A stretch of 64,000 nt of DNA from Anisus vortex (GCA_949126835.1 OX421507.1:12342852-12406851); one strand, 5' to 3'; positions 12,522 to 25,372 are shown, counted from the first letter of the stretch. Notes: generated from the sequence alone by a model not told the origin. Translations and numbers: made by a program.

Positions 12522-13074
12522 AAGGCCGACCGAAATTTGGTTTCGGCGCCGAAATTTGGCAAATTGCCTCGTTTGGCGTGGTTTAGGTTTCGGTCGAAGC
12601 CAAAAAAAGTTAGCTTTTGGTTTGCTTTCGGTTTCGTCCGAAACTGATATTGAGTTTCGGTCATCATTGCATTTGTCGTGGGTTTTTTTTTATCTAATTT
12701 TATAAAGATTATTGCAAAATATTTCGATTTTAAAAATGTTATTTAAATTATATATTGATTTTTTTGGTTATTAAAACTTAAAGAGTAGGCCTATTCATTG
12801 CAATTTTGAATAAAATGATATATAATACATGTAGCTTATAAACAACTGTATATAAAATTTTCTGTAGCTTACTTAAATAGAGTGCCCTTAAACTAGTTAA
12901 TATTACACAAAACTGTGCAGTCTTTTCAAATCTTTTGTTTAGCTATTTCGGCTTATCTTTCAGTTTCGGCCGAATGTGTAGTTAAACTTTCGGTTTCGGC
13001 TGAAAGTCAATAACAAAAATTTCGGTATGGTTTCGTTTTCGGCCGAAACAAAAAATGTAATTTCGGTCGGCCTC
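12522..13074. mobile_element. MITE with 'aaggccgaccgaaat' inverted ends
   Basis: The left end 'aaggccgaccgaaattt' and the right end 'aatttcggtcggcctc' are inverted repeats, and TTTCGG/CCGAAA motifs recur for about 130 bp inside both ends with an AT-rich core. The long subterminal motif clusters are typical of non-autonomous hAT-like elements. I could not fix the target duplication, so the superfamily is an inference. Confidence 0.75.
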
Positions 13075-13347
13075 TAAGCCACACGCCTATTTAGTGAAAC
13101 ATATTCAGCCACACAGAGAACGAATGGCAACACGCAAATGATAAATGAATGCATTCATGCAATCATTATAATCATAAGACAAGATAATATCCCTCACATA
13201 CATTTTAGAGTTTTCCTTGTGTCCTCGATGATTTTAGTGTTTATGTTTTTTCTATGTGAGATACGTTTTTCTATGTTGTTTTTTATCGTTTCATTTTTTT
13301 AAAGATATATTAATGTTAGTCAAGTGTGGTTTCTTTCTTTAGAAGTG

Positions 13348-13473
<126 letters not shown>

Positions 13474-13564
13474 AAGTTAAATTGTTGTTATAGAGAGAAA
13501 AACAGGACTATTAGAAGGTCTGAGAAAAAATATCTAGATTCTAGAGACATATAGATGGAAAGAT

Positions 13565-13565
13565 C

Positions 13566-13597
<32 letters not shown>

Positions 13598-13598
13598 C

Positions 13599-13636
<38 letters not shown>

Positions 13637-13740
13637 GGTTACATTTATAAATTGCTAGATAGAGATACTTTTATAAAAATAACAAGATAGACGGGTGAAT
13701 AGATAGATAGATATATGGATAGATAGGCTAGCAGATAGAA
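13565..13740. repeat. (GATA)n microsatellite
   Basis: A GATA tetranucleotide tract with GATG/GACG interruptions. Confidence 0.95.
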
Positions 13741-14290
13741 AGACATATTACATATTTATTTATGCATGTAATTCTTGTTATGATCTATGCAGCTCATTAT
13801 TCATGAGATTCCAGACAAATATCTCGTGAACAAAACAATAATATATATTAGCTCGGTGTATGTTTAACTCTAGAAATATAATAACATCTCTTAGAAGAGA
13901 TAGAGACAGATCTAGGGGGAAAATATATTTGTGACTGACACCACATTTTACGTCGCTAGTATTATTGCAGATTCAGTTATATCCACACAAATATTTTTGA
14001 ATTCCATTTTGTTTAACACTTTTTTTTTTAAGCCACCTCCGATAAAAAAAGACGTACATAACACTAATATATAAGCGAAGTGATAAGACCACGATATAAA
14101 ACAAATTACAGATGAATATGTCGATAGATGAATATATATATATTGGATTTAAAGCACTTGATACGTGAGGAAACAACTTGACCAATAACTAAGAAGGCGT
14201 TGCCGTATTATAGCACAGTGACACACAGGATAAAGTTTTGAACCGGGTTCTTGTGTCCGAATTATAATGTCTCTAAAAAAAACGGACGAG
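13741..14290. other. Unassigned AT-rich DNA
   Basis: No gene, repeat family or splice signal recognised. Confidence 0.55.
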
Positions 14291-14454
14291 CCAAGTCCAA
14301 GGCCTAAGATTGGTAGGGGTCAACCAACGGCGGACACACCATGGTTCTGTCCAGGCTCCAGCCACCCCACAGCACACCAAAGGCGTGGCGTGCCGTGTAA
14401 CAGGGTACGGTTTTCGCAGTCGAACTTATAAGTCAACTACGGACAGTGCCTTTC

Positions 14455-14605
14455 AAGCTTATGTGGCGCCCCAGGGCAAAAGTTTCAGCGCCGCCCCCTT
14501 GCATACTGTAACTGCTTGTTTAGTGCTATATTTGCTATATTTAGACTACATATGCCGCCCCCCTGGAAGTGCCGCCCCCGGGCATATGCATCCTCTGCCC
14601 ACCCC
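14455..14605. mobile_element. Fragment of ZMYM-type hAT element (tentative)
   Basis: The motif 'ggcgccccagggcaaaag' followed by repeated 'gccgccccc' blocks resembles the ends of the large class of hAT elements carrying ZMYM-like transposases (compare the left end at 36892). No ORF, inverted end or target duplication is resolved. Confidence 0.4.
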
Positions 14606-14724
14606 TATGTGAGGGCACTGACTACGGATTCACCTGGGCTCATTATCATGGTGGCTCGCCCGTATACCTGAAATGTGAGCCGGTTGCACGAATCCTATAC
14701 TATAGGTACAGGCATCCAGCCACA

Positions 14725-14890
14725 AGGAGGGGGGGGGGGGTTAAGGGGTCTAAGCCCACCCTTCCCCTAAATTTTAGAAAAATAACTTGTTTCAACAGTT
14801 GTCTTTTTAATTTATACTAATTTCGCGAAAATTGTTATAAATGTTTGTCACGCGAAAGTTCAGCCCACCCTTAAAAAAATGTCTGGTCTC
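14725..14890. mobile_element. MITE fragment related to 10432-10659
   Basis: A G-run, 'aagcccacccttcccctaaa', an AT-rich core with 'cgcgaaaattgttataaatg', then 'cgcgaaagttcagccc'. The last block matches the 'ctgaactttcgc' block of the MITE at 10432-10659 in inverse orientation. Ends are not resolved. Confidence 0.5.
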
Positions 14891-15195
14891 GCTTCTGTAT
14901 CTTATAATCTTTCACTTTAGGCTAGCCTACTGCATTTATTTTGAGTTGGAAGAAAGAGAAGACGGTTATGCTGTCCATTTATTGATGAAATAGACTAGAT
15001 TATGTCTACGCTCAAAGCTGGGGGGGGGGGGGGAGGAGGAGGCGCAGAATAAAAAGTATTTTGCCATTCAGAATTTGCAATAACGTAACGTTTTGATATG
15101 AATATGTAAATGGACGAGTTTATTATCTGGAACGAAATGTCTGCTATGCGGAACACAATAATGCTATACATAAGGAATTATTTGTTGCTCTAATA

Positions 15196-15372
15196 CAGAG
15201 GTCGGCAACCCACGAAACGTGTGCCAAACTTGGCCCGCAGAGCAATTTTCAATGGCACGCCAAAGACCCCTAAAAAGCCAAAAAAGAACAGGGTGACTTT
15301 AAGCTGTTGGCACGCTGAATGGATTGGAAATATTGTTTTGGCCCACTATTACAAAAAGGTTGCCGACCCCTG
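15196..15372. mobile_element. 177-bp hAT-type MITE
   Basis: Inverted ends 'cagaggtcggcaacc' and 'ggttgccgacccctg', with internal 'gtgccaaacttggc' and 'ctgttggcacgctgaatg' blocks shared with the longer relatives. The flanking 8-mers 'ctctaata' and 'ctccagta' agree at six of eight positions, consistent with an aged 8-bp duplication. This is a short deletion derivative of the 7964-9749 and 15462-16697 family. Confidence 0.85.
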
Positions 15373-15461
15373 CTCCAGTATTATTGTTTTAAAAGGTTTT
15401 ATTTTCTATTCACATAAAATTAATTTATATACAATTGTGTTGTACAATTAACACTCTAGAC

Positions 15462-16697
15462 CATGGGTCGGCAGCCTAAGGCACGCGTGCCAAACGGAAA
15501 GCAGAGCGATGTTCAACGGCACGCGAGAGACCTCCAAGATTATTTTTTTTAATTGATGAAAAAAACAAAAACATTTTCTGGTTCTGAATGTAGAAAACTG
15601 ACTGTTGAAGCCGATGTTTCTGAATGACATAGCGACACATTGCATTTACAAGAACAACTGGACATATATCTTGCCGTGAAATCAATGTCAAAACATTTAA
15701 CTACATGTACATCCTTATATTAAGGCATATATTTAGATAGATAGTTAGGGGTTTTTCAGGAGTACATCGAAGTACTCAAAGTGGTGTTTTCTATCGAAAT
15801 GCAAGACTTTCAAAAACTTTCCAAAAATGTGCATCCAAATGTGCCCTTTTGCGGACAAAAATCTGAAAGGAAGTTGCTCAGCTTAGGAAAGTCATCTAAT
15901 ATTCTCAACTGATAGGCAGTCGCTGTTCTAATTTCAACTTTTGGTTCAACTTACACTTATAAAGAAATAAAAATAAGTCAGTAATATTATTATATTAAAA
16001 AACATATCTTGTTTGTCATCACTATTGAATCAAATTTGGAAACGATTTTTTATTAAAGGGAGATAGTTTCAGCATTTTATTTGCGCTAATAATTTTAGTA
16101 TGTTCCTTTTTATTTCTTTTATAAAAGAATAAATGGCTTACAATGTATAACTTTAAAATGAACAAACTTTAAAAAAGTATTTGAAAATTGTATAAATATT
16201 TTATGACTAAGGAATTTATATGAATATTTTCAAACATTACATTAAGTACCCAGTTTGTTTGATTATATCGTATCTATTCCTCTCAACAGTAATGGCATAT
16301 AAACGGTCGTTGACTTAAATACATTAATTAAAAGGACATCTCAGTATGCTGAGATAGAATATAATTAATATTACTAAGTGTTAGATCTTCATCTTGAGTA
16401 CCAAAATAATATTTAGACAATGATTACCATAAATGTGAAAGTTAAGTTGACTAATAAAATATTGTATATTGTATCACAAACACGTTAAGTTTTTTTATTA
16501 AATATAAAACGCTTTTACTATTTCTCTATTAATCTCCTTTGCTTTTGACATTGGTCCTGCTACGGACTTCAATTAATTGTCCTATAAAATTATTTTTTTA
16601 AGTATAATAGGACAGGTTGACTTTTAGGCTGTTGGCACGCAGAATGATTTTGGAATCCTAGTTTGGCACACTATTAGCAAAAGGTTTCCGACCTCTG
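15462..16697. mobile_element. 1.24-kb non-autonomous hAT-like element, perfect TSD
   Basis: Ends 'catgggtcggcagcc' and 'ggtttccgacctctg' are inverted repeats. A perfect 8-bp duplication 'ctctagac' flanks it at 15454-15461 and 16698-16705. The AT-rich interior contains the block 'gtcatcactattgaatcaaa' next to 'attaaagggagatag', the inverse of that in 7964-9749. There is no transposase ORF, so mobility must have depended on a hAT transposase made elsewhere. Confidence 0.92.
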
Positions 16698-16705
16698 CTC
16701 TAGAC

Positions 16706-16790
16706 CAGGGGTTGGCAACCTAAGTCGCACGTGCCAGGCTTGGCACGCAAAGATATCTTCAATGTCACGTGGTATATGCCACGTCGACTT
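16706..16790. mobile_element. Left-end fragment of a second hAT-like copy
   Basis: It begins 'caggggttggcaacc' immediately after the right-hand target duplication of the preceding element and continues with 'cacgtgccaggcttggcacg', the usual subterminal block of the family. Similarity fades within about 80 bp, so the copy is truncated. Confidence 0.7.
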
Positions 16791-17438
16791 CTCCGCATCG
16801 CGCGACATATCGTCAAAAATGTTTCACCCGCCCCTTTACTCCCGCCAGATGCCGGGCGTCATTTATGGACGGTCCCTAAATACCAGTAGTAAGCATTATT
16901 GCAATATTTGAAGCTTACATACACCTCAGTATTTGAACAGTGGTATGTTGTTATTTTTACAATGATAAATGTTAACAAGCCGGTGCTAACATCAAGATTC
17001 TTTTTATGAACATTTGAAAGCAATACTGAAATGGGTTTCTTCTTTTAAATGCAAACCTAATCGCCTACTGGAATGGGAGGGGGGGGGGGGGTCATTGTTG
17101 CTACAAAACGATAAATGAAATTGGCCAAGTTGTCAATTTAATTTGGCAACTACATCCTTGTCAAACATTACTTTAATTCACTTAATTAAACAGATTTTTA
17201 AAAAAATATAGAGTTTTATCCACACACACACAAATTCATCCGATGATGCGGCCTTCGGGTTAGTTTACAAGTCATTATGTGACCATCAAATCAATTAGTC
17301 TGTGAGACCTCTTGATCTAAATTCTAAATAAACGTAAAACATTACGGCCATTACATCGGGAATTGCCGATAAACTTCCAATAATGTTAGATTTAGGTGGT
17401 ATTTTGGTTCAGCAGTAACACGGCCTGAACTCATTAAT
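16791..17438. other. Unassigned AT-rich DNA
   Basis: No gene. It contains a poly(G) tract at about 17078-17091 and a short CA tract at about 17221-17232. Confidence 0.55.
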
Positions 17439-17449
17439 TTGGAGAATGT

Positions 17450-18180
17450 TTTTCTCTCCCTCTCTCTGCCCTTTCCCCCTCTCTCTGTTCCCCCTCTCTC
17501 TCTGTGTCCCTCTCTCTACTCATCTCTCTCTCTCTGCCCCCCTCCCTCTATCTCTGCCCATCTCACTCTCTCTGTCTCTCTCTGCCCCCTCCCCCCTCTC
17601 TGCCTCCCCCCTCTCTCTCTGTGTCCCTCTCTCTCTCTCTCTCTTTACTCATCTCTCTCTTTACTCACACATCTCTCTCTCTCTCTCTTTCTATTTTCAT
17701 CTTTCTCTCACTATATTTGTTTCACTCTCCTTCCTTTTCACATGATCTCTTCTCTATATAGGCCTACATTTTTTTTCTATCTTTTTGGTGGCGTATGATG
17801 GTGTATCTCCATTTTCTCTCTCTCTTCTTTCTATAGTCGTCTTTTTCTGTTTCTCTCTCTCTCTCTCTCTCCCTCTCTCTCTCCCTCTATCTCCCTCTCT
17901 TTCTCACCATCTCGTTTATCACTTCCTTTCTTGAAGCATCTTTAAATCTCTCATTGACTTTCACTGTCTATATTGCCAGTCTCTCTCTCTCTCTCTCTCT
18001 CTTTGGCAAACAAAAGAAAAAGAAATCCACATACCTGTCTCTCTTATTTACCTTGACCCATTCATCTTGTTTTGTATCTCTCTCTTGATCTACGAATTTA
18101 ATCTCCCCTCCCTCCCCTCATTCTCTCTGTCTCTCTGCATCTCTATTTGTCTCTCTGATTTCGTTCTATTTTTCATCTAT
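17450..18180. repeat. CT-rich low-complexity tract
   Basis: A long pyrimidine-rich region of CTCT, CCCTCTCT and TCTC blocks with scattered unique sequence. It yields Ser/Leu/Pro-rich frames in all plus-strand phases, which is compositional and not coding. A poly(C) run follows at about 18212-18229. Confidence 0.9.
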
Positions 18181-18366
18181 CTCTGTAACAATATCCCGTG
18201 TTTGAAACTGAACCCCCCCCCCCCCCCCCGCATGAAACCAAACACACATGCACTCTCTAGTAACGTCGAGCCGATGTGTGTCTGGGCTGCGTAGTGGGGG
18301 AGATGGAGTTAAGGATCGGGAGGTATCACCAAATCAAGACAAAACAGATTATAACAATCTGTCTAA

Positions 18367-18369
<3 letters not shown>

Positions 18370-18419
<50 letters not shown>

Positions 18420-18503
18420 GAGAGAGAGAGAGAGGGAGAGAGAGAGGGAGAGAGAGGGAGAGAGATAAAGAGAAAGGTTGATAGATAGACAGATAGATAG
18501 ATG

Positions 18504-18552
<49 letters not shown>

Positions 18553-18750
18553 ATAAACAGATATATATAGATAGATAGAAAGGTAGGTAGGTAAGTAGGT
18601 AGGTAGACAGACAGACAGACAGACAGATAGACAGATGGACAGATAGATAGATAGATAAATAGATAAATAGATAAATAGATATATTTATAGATAGATAGAT
18701 AGGTAGACAAACAGACAGATAGAGAGATGGATAGATAATTAGAAAGATAA

Positions 18751-18811
<61 letters not shown>

Positions 18812-18830
18812 AAGATAGAACTAGAAAAAG
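18370..18830. repeat. Compound (AT)n(GA)n(GATA)n satellite
   Basis: (AT)n at about 18370-18415 is followed by GA/GGGA units to about 18475, then GATA, GACA, GGTA and AAATAGAT variants to 18830. Both strands have long low-complexity frames that should not be annotated as genes. Confidence 0.96.
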
Positions 18831-19511
18831 AAATCAAACAACATTTGTATTTCGCAAGTTGTTTTTTTCCGACTTTGTAAATAAGATGATACTAATACGG
18901 AACCTAAATTAAAAACACCCAGAAATCCGATATCATCAGCATTGGCTACATTGCCAGGATTGTAGACACCAACAAGAATACCTTTTTTTTATATATATTA
19001 AAACTCCCAACTCTTCCACCCTTTTCCCCCAACACCACCCCACCCATCTCCACTCAGCCATAAATCAGTCCAGGAGAGCTCGAGTTTCGTTCCAAGAAGA
19101 TCGGAACAAACCAACGAGGGAATAACGAGGGTGATGGAATTAAGGGGAAGACGAGAATAGCGACGAGGGAAACGTAAAACCTCACATGCTTGACGAGGAA
19201 ATCTCACAATTTTTAGAAACACGCAACAACAATAATTTAACCGAGATGCTTTTAGTGTTTGTTTTCTGTGGCTTTTTTTTTAGGCATTTGTTTAACCTCT
19301 TTCTATCTATTAGTAATTAGTATATTAGTTGTGTGAGTAGTCTTTTTAGTGTCTTTTTAGTGTCTTTTTTTTCTTTCCTTCCTCTATGTTGTCAATTATC
19401 ATTCACATCTGCATATTCATAATGGGCATTTTTTTTTAATTTAATTTTATTTGTAAACTTTCGTAAATGCTCAATTGTTACTTTCGTGTTTTTTTTATTC
19501 ACTTACAGTAT
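18831..19511. other. Unassigned DNA
   Basis: A moderately GC-rich patch lies at about 19010-19200, but I recognise no protein family or splice structure. The remainder is T-rich. Confidence 0.5.
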
Positions 19512-20560
19512 TATCTTATTTTATCTTATGCATTACAGACGTTCCTTCTATAAAGAAGATTTTTGCGTCCTACGCTCATCCGTGGTCCGAGTCTAGTCTT
19601 GCATTTTTATTAATGTTTTAAATGATGTTAAGTTACTGGATTTCCTGGTTTGTTCAGGCAACCCATTCCATGCCCGAATGCCCCTCGGGAAGAAAGAGTG
19701 CTTAGGCCCTATATGCATTTGTTCTCGCATAAGGGATAAGGAAAGTGTTTTTGTCTTTATGTTTATCTGAGCTTTGCAACAAGTTGTTATTGGGTTGTAT
19801 TTCTAAATTAGAGTTTAATGCCTTGTGTATTATTACTACTTTAGTCTACTCTTTGCCCTTCTGTCCTCTAGTATTTCTAGGTTTAGTTATCTGACTAATG
19901 GTGTTACTCTTGTTAATTGGGAATATTCACTGGTTATGAACCTTGCAGCTCTTTTTTGGATTTGTTCTAATTTTTTTATGTTTTCTTTAGTTGATGGTTC
20001 CCATACAGGTGCTGCATATTCTAGTATAGGTCTAACTAATGTGAGATAGCATTTTAGTTTTATATTCTTATTACATTTGTAAAAGTTCCTTTTTATGAAT
20101 CCTAATGTTTTATTAGATTTTTTTATTACTTCATCAATATGAGGGTTCCAAGATAACTTGTCATTTATTATCACTCCTAGATTGGCCTACTTAGCATTGT
20201 TAGTTTGAGTTAGTTCTTTACCATGAATGAAGTAGTTTGCTAATATTTGTTTCTTTTTCTTTGATACCCTTATTAGTTGGCATTTTTCTGGGTGAAAAGA
20301 CATACTCCAGTTGGATTCCCATTTTTGTAGTTCATCTAGGTCTTTTTGTAGAAGTTGACTATCTTTTCCTGTCTTTATTATTCTATAAATTATGCAATCA
20401 TCTACAAATAATCTTACTTTTGTTTCTGTGTTGATGCAATTTGGCAGATCATTAATATAAATTAGAAATAGTAGCGGTCCTAGAACAGTTCCTTGTAGAA
20501 CTCCTGAGTTTACAGTTATTGGTGATGACTTAGAGCAATTATTACCACAGTTTGAGATGA
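19512..20560 (-). mobile_element. 5'-truncated CR1/jockey-like LINE
   Basis: Read on the minus strand from about 20560, it encodes the C-terminal half of a non-LTR reverse transcriptase. It has the 'SGVLQGTVLGPLLFL' segment (about 20510-20467), the catalytic box 'FVDD' (about 20405), and the thumb block 'LVRPILEYAAPVWEP' (about 20030-19985). At least one stop lies between the palm and thumb (near 20188), so it is dead. Downstream is the 'FFP...WN.LP'-like tail and a 3' end of ATAAGATA-type repeats (about 19512-19535). Endonuclease and 5' parts are missing. The 5' truncation point abuts the Mutator-like relic. Confidence 0.9.
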
Positions 20561-20576
20561 AACCATTGTTGAGGCT

Positions 20577-22228
20577 GTGCCTAATGATAATGAAATGCAG
20601 CCTAGTACTACTAGTGCTAATACTGTGGACACGGAAAATGAAAGTGGAGTTTTAAACACTGAAGCTGCTAACAACTCTGTTTTAAATACTGCATTTTGCA
20701 AATTAAATGAAAGTGTAAGCGAGGTAGCGGAGTTTCCTGATATGCCAAGTGACCAAGTGGCTATAGACTTATTCAATTATTGACATAGACAGTTTATTAA
20801 AGTTAATGAATGCTTTTATGTGTCCATCTTGCCTTGAAGAATGTGGCTTTGAAATGACAGAGTCAAGGTTTGGTGTTAGCTCTAAAATGTCCTTCATTTG
20901 TAAAGGCTGTAAACAAGACTTCTTATTGAATAATTCTAAAGAAAATGTAAATGTAAGATTTCAAATGGCTATGTATTCCATTGGATGTCATTATGAGCAG
21001 GGCAAAAAGTTTTTAGGAAACATGAACATGCCACCACCAGTGAGTGTTACTAGAAACAATTATTTTAAAAATAAAATACATACAGCCACAGAAAAAGCTG
21101 CTAATAACTGTATGCAACAGAACTTAAAACATCTCAGTGTACTGATGGTGACAACGATGTAACGGTATCATGTGATGGCACCTGGCAGCGGCGCGGCTTT
21201 GTTTCTAAAAATGGTGTGTCTACGGTTCTATCAGTAAATCCAAGAGGCCCACCTAAAGTGATTGACACTCATACAAGCAGAAATTATTGTGATAAGTGTG
21301 CTAAAGGTAAAAGGAGGCTTTCTCCTGATGAATTTTTAAATTGGAAACAAAACCATAATGCTGACTGAACAGAACCACATAGGAACTTCGGGCGCGATGG
21401 AGTCGCAAGGTATATTTAAATGTTTTAAACGTTCACAGGAAAAGTATGACCTTACCTACACCAGTTACTTGGGTGATGGAGACTGCAAAAGCTATAAAGC
21501 AGTAGCCGAAGCTAATCCACCAATATACCCACTTAAAAATATAAGAAAATTGGAGTGCTGTGGACATGTCCAGAAGAAAATGGGAAAGCGTCTGATGGAT
21601 AAAACCAATGAATGTAACGGTAAAGTCTATGTGGAAAATAGTAAGAAATACACTGGTATAAAGGGTGCTGGTAGACTGACAATATCTGCCATTAAAAGAA
21701 TTCAGGGACATTATGGTGGCGCTATTAGAAACAATTCTGGAAATATAACAGCTATGAAAAAAGCCATAATGGGAATTTGGAAACACCGGTTCGGCGAACA
21801 CGAGGATTGTGGAAATTGGTGCCCTAAAGACAAAGACTTAGACAAAGCGAATAAGAATAAACTGCCTAACTTTGTCATGATGGAAAAAAAACCTATATTT
21901 GAAGATTTAGCATCAGACATTGTTAGAAAAGTGTTTACATGGTGGCACTCAAAATACCAATGAATCGTTTCATCAACTTATATGGAAAAGATGCCCAAAA
22001 ACAACTTTTGTGGGTAAAAAAATATTGGAAATTGCTGTCTATGATGCCACAATAGTCTACAATGAAGGTGAGCTAGGACGAAGGGACATTTTCAGTTTTC
22101 TAGGATTAGAAACAGGATTTTATACAGTTAATTCGTTTCACGCCGCGGACAAAAAAAGGAGTAATAAGAACAAAGCCATCAGTTTAGCAGATGCTGTAGA
22201 GGATAACTATATACCTGGAGGCTTCTAA
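20577..22228 (+). pseudogene. Mutator-like transposase relic
   Basis: Conceptual translation across several frames matches the large Mutator-like transposase family found in invertebrate genomes. An N-terminal acidic segment (20577-20783) precedes a CxxC zinc motif starting 'CPSC' (about 20818) with 'CKGC' (about 20905). The DDE-like core then shows 'CDGTWQRRGF' (about 21171), 'YLGDGDCKSY' (about 21464), 'ECCGHVQKK' (about 21556) and 'NESFHQLIWKR' (about 21957). Reading this needs frame changes near 20785-20810, 21135, 21365 and 21930, and in-frame stops confirm inactivation. No terminal inverted repeats were found. It probably encoded DNA cleavage and joining in the nucleus. A LINE lies directly upstream in the opposite orientation and may have removed the 5' end. 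Confidence 0.88.
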
Positions 22229-23499
22229 AGTAAGGTAAAACATTTTAAAAATTCAATTTATTGTTGTTTTTACTGATTTTCTCTGAATTTTCTTTTTCAT
22301 TCATATTTAGTTAGCAACGTCAACTTATTTTCTAAACTATTCAAGCTATCTTGGGGAAATTTGGGGAGGTTTTACGTTAACCCTATTTACACCAGGTCGT
22401 CTATTAAAAATACATGCATGCATTTAGTTTTGAAGTTATAGCTTGATACTCTACCCCTACCCCAAACAGTTTTTATCTGTTTTTTTGTCAGCTTACTAAA
22501 AAATTCATATAAAATATGTTTTTTGATGTATTGTTTTCACAATAGTCTATTCTGTGTATTATATATCTCTATGCTTTGTATACAATTTTCTTGGCATTAT
22601 TTTGATTAGAACCCAAAATAACATGACTGAACTGAATGGTGAAATCGTAAACTTTCCACCCCCCTTGCCGCCCCTTTTTAGACCATATATAAACATACAT
22701 TTTAGTGAATATTTCTATTAGAGGGTTCAACCTCACCTTAACTTTAAGCAAAATGCAGTTTTCTTAAAAACCAAATCACTTTCAAAATGGTATAATTAAT
22801 GTTATGGTTTCATTTCAATAGAACCTATCCACAACCTAAAATATAACACAATCATAATGAAATTGTGCAAATAGATATCACGTTCATGAATGGCTTATAT
22901 ATAGTAGTTTTTAAATCCATCAATTATGAAAAAAATTATTTAAACATTTGTTTATATCAACACACATACATTCAACAATATTGGCATAAAAAGAGTGTTT
23001 GAATTCTAAGTATCATAAAAGTAACATATTTTCAATAATCAAAATAATTGTATTTTACATTTTCTTCCATTTTATTAAATACAATTTCAACAAAAGATAT
23101 TCATTTCCTATTAATAGAATTTAATGTTGTATGCATTTAAATCATAATTTATACTTGATAAATAAAGAATATTGAAGACTACTTTTACATGAAATGACCA
23201 ATACACACATGTTTATTATAACTTGTTTTGATGTTTTCACTTGATATATACACAGAAGTAGAGACTATATACACAGAAGTAGAGACTATATACACAGAAG
23301 TAGAGACTATAGAATTGAAAATTATTGGTTCTTAAAGAGAACGAGTTTAGAAATTTTGTTTCTTATTTTTGGGCCTGAAACTTTTTCATTACATTTTACC
23401 AATGTGGTGCATTCTTAATTTTTAAATAGCTTTCTATGCAACATTTGATCAACAAAATGACATAATTACATGTTGTGATGAATCAAATAAGTGGAAATC
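22229..23499. other. AT-rich DNA following the transposase relic
   Basis: No gene. The stretch may include the 3' untranslated part of the Mutator-like element and the outer part of the hAT-like repeat that becomes recognisable at about 23500. A 21-bp triplet repeat is listed separately. Confidence 0.5.
23246..23308. repeat. 21-bp unit repeated three times
   Basis: The unit 'atatacacagaagtagagac' plus one base occurs three times head to tail with no visible mismatch, a recent small expansion. Confidence 0.92.
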
Positions 23500-24191
23500 T
23501 AAACATGTAAAAAGCCTTTTATTGTGACACAATTATTAATGTTTAACATATAAACTCCTTAAATGGACAAAACAATAAAGCAGGAAATTTTTATTTACAA
23601 CTGTTTAACTTAAATTATTTTAATCCTCTAATAATTCAATCATGTTATGAATACCATAATGTTGAATGTATAATAATAATCAGTAATATATGTTATATTG
23701 CAAAACAAATATTGTTCGGCATCACTATTGAATCAAATGTGGAAACATTTGTTGATTAAAGGGAGATAATTAATTAGTTTCATTTGAGCTAATATTTCTG
23801 TATTCTTTTTCTTTTATAAAAAAAAAATGGCTTAGCCTACGTTTATAACTTTGAAATGATCAAACTGTAAAAAGTATTTGAAAATTAAATAAATATTATA
23901 TGACTAAATAATGTACATGTATATTTTCAAGCATTACACTAACTACCCAGTTTGTATGATTACTACGTAACTATACCGCTCAATGGTTCTATATATCGCA
24001 AGTTAAATGATTGAAACGGATTAAAGGACATCTCGGTAAAATTGAGTTCAATATATCATAAATATTAACATATGTTAGGGCGACAGTCCGGTGAACCAAC
24101 AATAGGACCAGCCGGCCGCACACCATATTTGCCAATACTGACCCCTACTTCATCGAAAAGTCATTGCGATTCCTATTTCTTTTTAGTTTAA
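23500..24191. mobile_element. hAT-like non-autonomous element, left part (split)
   Basis: The interior resembles the inverse of 7964-9749 ('ggcatcactattgaatcaaa', 'attaaagggagataatta'), and its right part matches the inverse of 47223-47938 ('ggcgacagtccggtgaacca', 'ttcatcgaaaagtcattgcg'). The copy is interrupted at TTAA (24188-24191) by the transposon at 24192-29739 and resumes at 29740. Its left boundary is not defined and may lie several hundred bases further left. Confidence 0.8.
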
Positions 24192-25372
24192 AGGGTAAGT
24201 CCTGCCTGAAAATCAAATACGTAAATTATATATTTTCTGAAAGCTTATTTAAAAATAAGATTTATCAAATATTTTATTTATTTTTATTCTTTTGAAAAAT
24301 GTGTTTAATTAATTAATAAATCGTGTAATTATTGATTGACCTAAAAAACGACCATGCAGTGACTTCCCTTCCTTGTGACGTCACAAGTGTCAGACAGGGT
24401 GAAGTCTTATATTATAGCCTACTATTTGATTGCCGTAAACATTTTGTGCGAGAGGATTTTGTAAACATTCTTGCAGTCGAGAAGGGCTTTCAAAAGAAGA
24501 AATCTTGAATGCCTAAAGCATTCCGTCCATTCACAAGGATATCTGTTCCTTAAAAAGCAAAGTTAGGTGGCAAAACAATTACAATGCAGGCCTAAATCTA
24601 AGACTGATTCGGAAGCACCCTCAAACAAGACAGACGATCGGAGAAAAAAAAAAGCATAGGCCTACTCATAAGAGATTTGAAAAATGAATTATTATCAAAG
24701 GTAATTTTTTTAAAAATTCATAAGACTCTTATTACTCTACTCTTTGGCTAAGCAACTACATTTTAAAAAAGTTAATAGACTTTTGACTTAGGCCTATACC
24801 TGCCTATGACCTATGTAAATGTTATGGCCTAGTCTATAACTATAGACTCACTATATTATAGTGTCTATAGAGTAGGCTATAGTAGGCCTATAGTATAATT
24901 ATAGGCTTATAGGTATAGACTACTATAGATCTAACTACTACTAAACTACTATAAGTCTAAGTACTTTAAGTGGCTTTAGGCCTAGCCTATATTATAGATT
25001 ATAGCCTATTAACCTATTATATAGTCATGCAGTAGCCTATATTAGACTACAGTCACAGACAATAAATGTAAAGGGCTTTATTATAGGACCTATTAGTTTA
25101 CAAAATCTATAGTCCTAAAGTTTACTTGTAATAAACTGTATCATAGCTAAAAACCCATAATTGTAGGCATAGTAGGCTCATATAAATAATGCAAAGGTCT
25201 ATTTAATCTATAGGCTAAAAGCCTAATGCCTAATGGTAAATACTAAAATTCTGAGTAGAGCCTATGCTTTCTTTAAAGGTCTACTATATATCCATTACTT
25301 GCCATATATTGTTAGCTATACTTTGCTATAATTTGCTTAAGATGTTATATTAGTGTAATTGTTGTAAATAAC

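Noticed and set aside
17439..17798. Ser/Leu/Pro-rich proteins in all three plus frames
   Set aside because: CT-rich low-complexity DNA; frames are compositional.
18363..18710. Tyr/Ile/Leu-rich minus-strand frame resembling a membrane protein
   Set aside because: Translation of AT and GATA microsatellites.
21433..21920. Minus-strand frames of 122 and 69 codons opposite the Mutator-like relic
   Set aside because: Shadows of the plus-strand transposase, which has clear family motifs.
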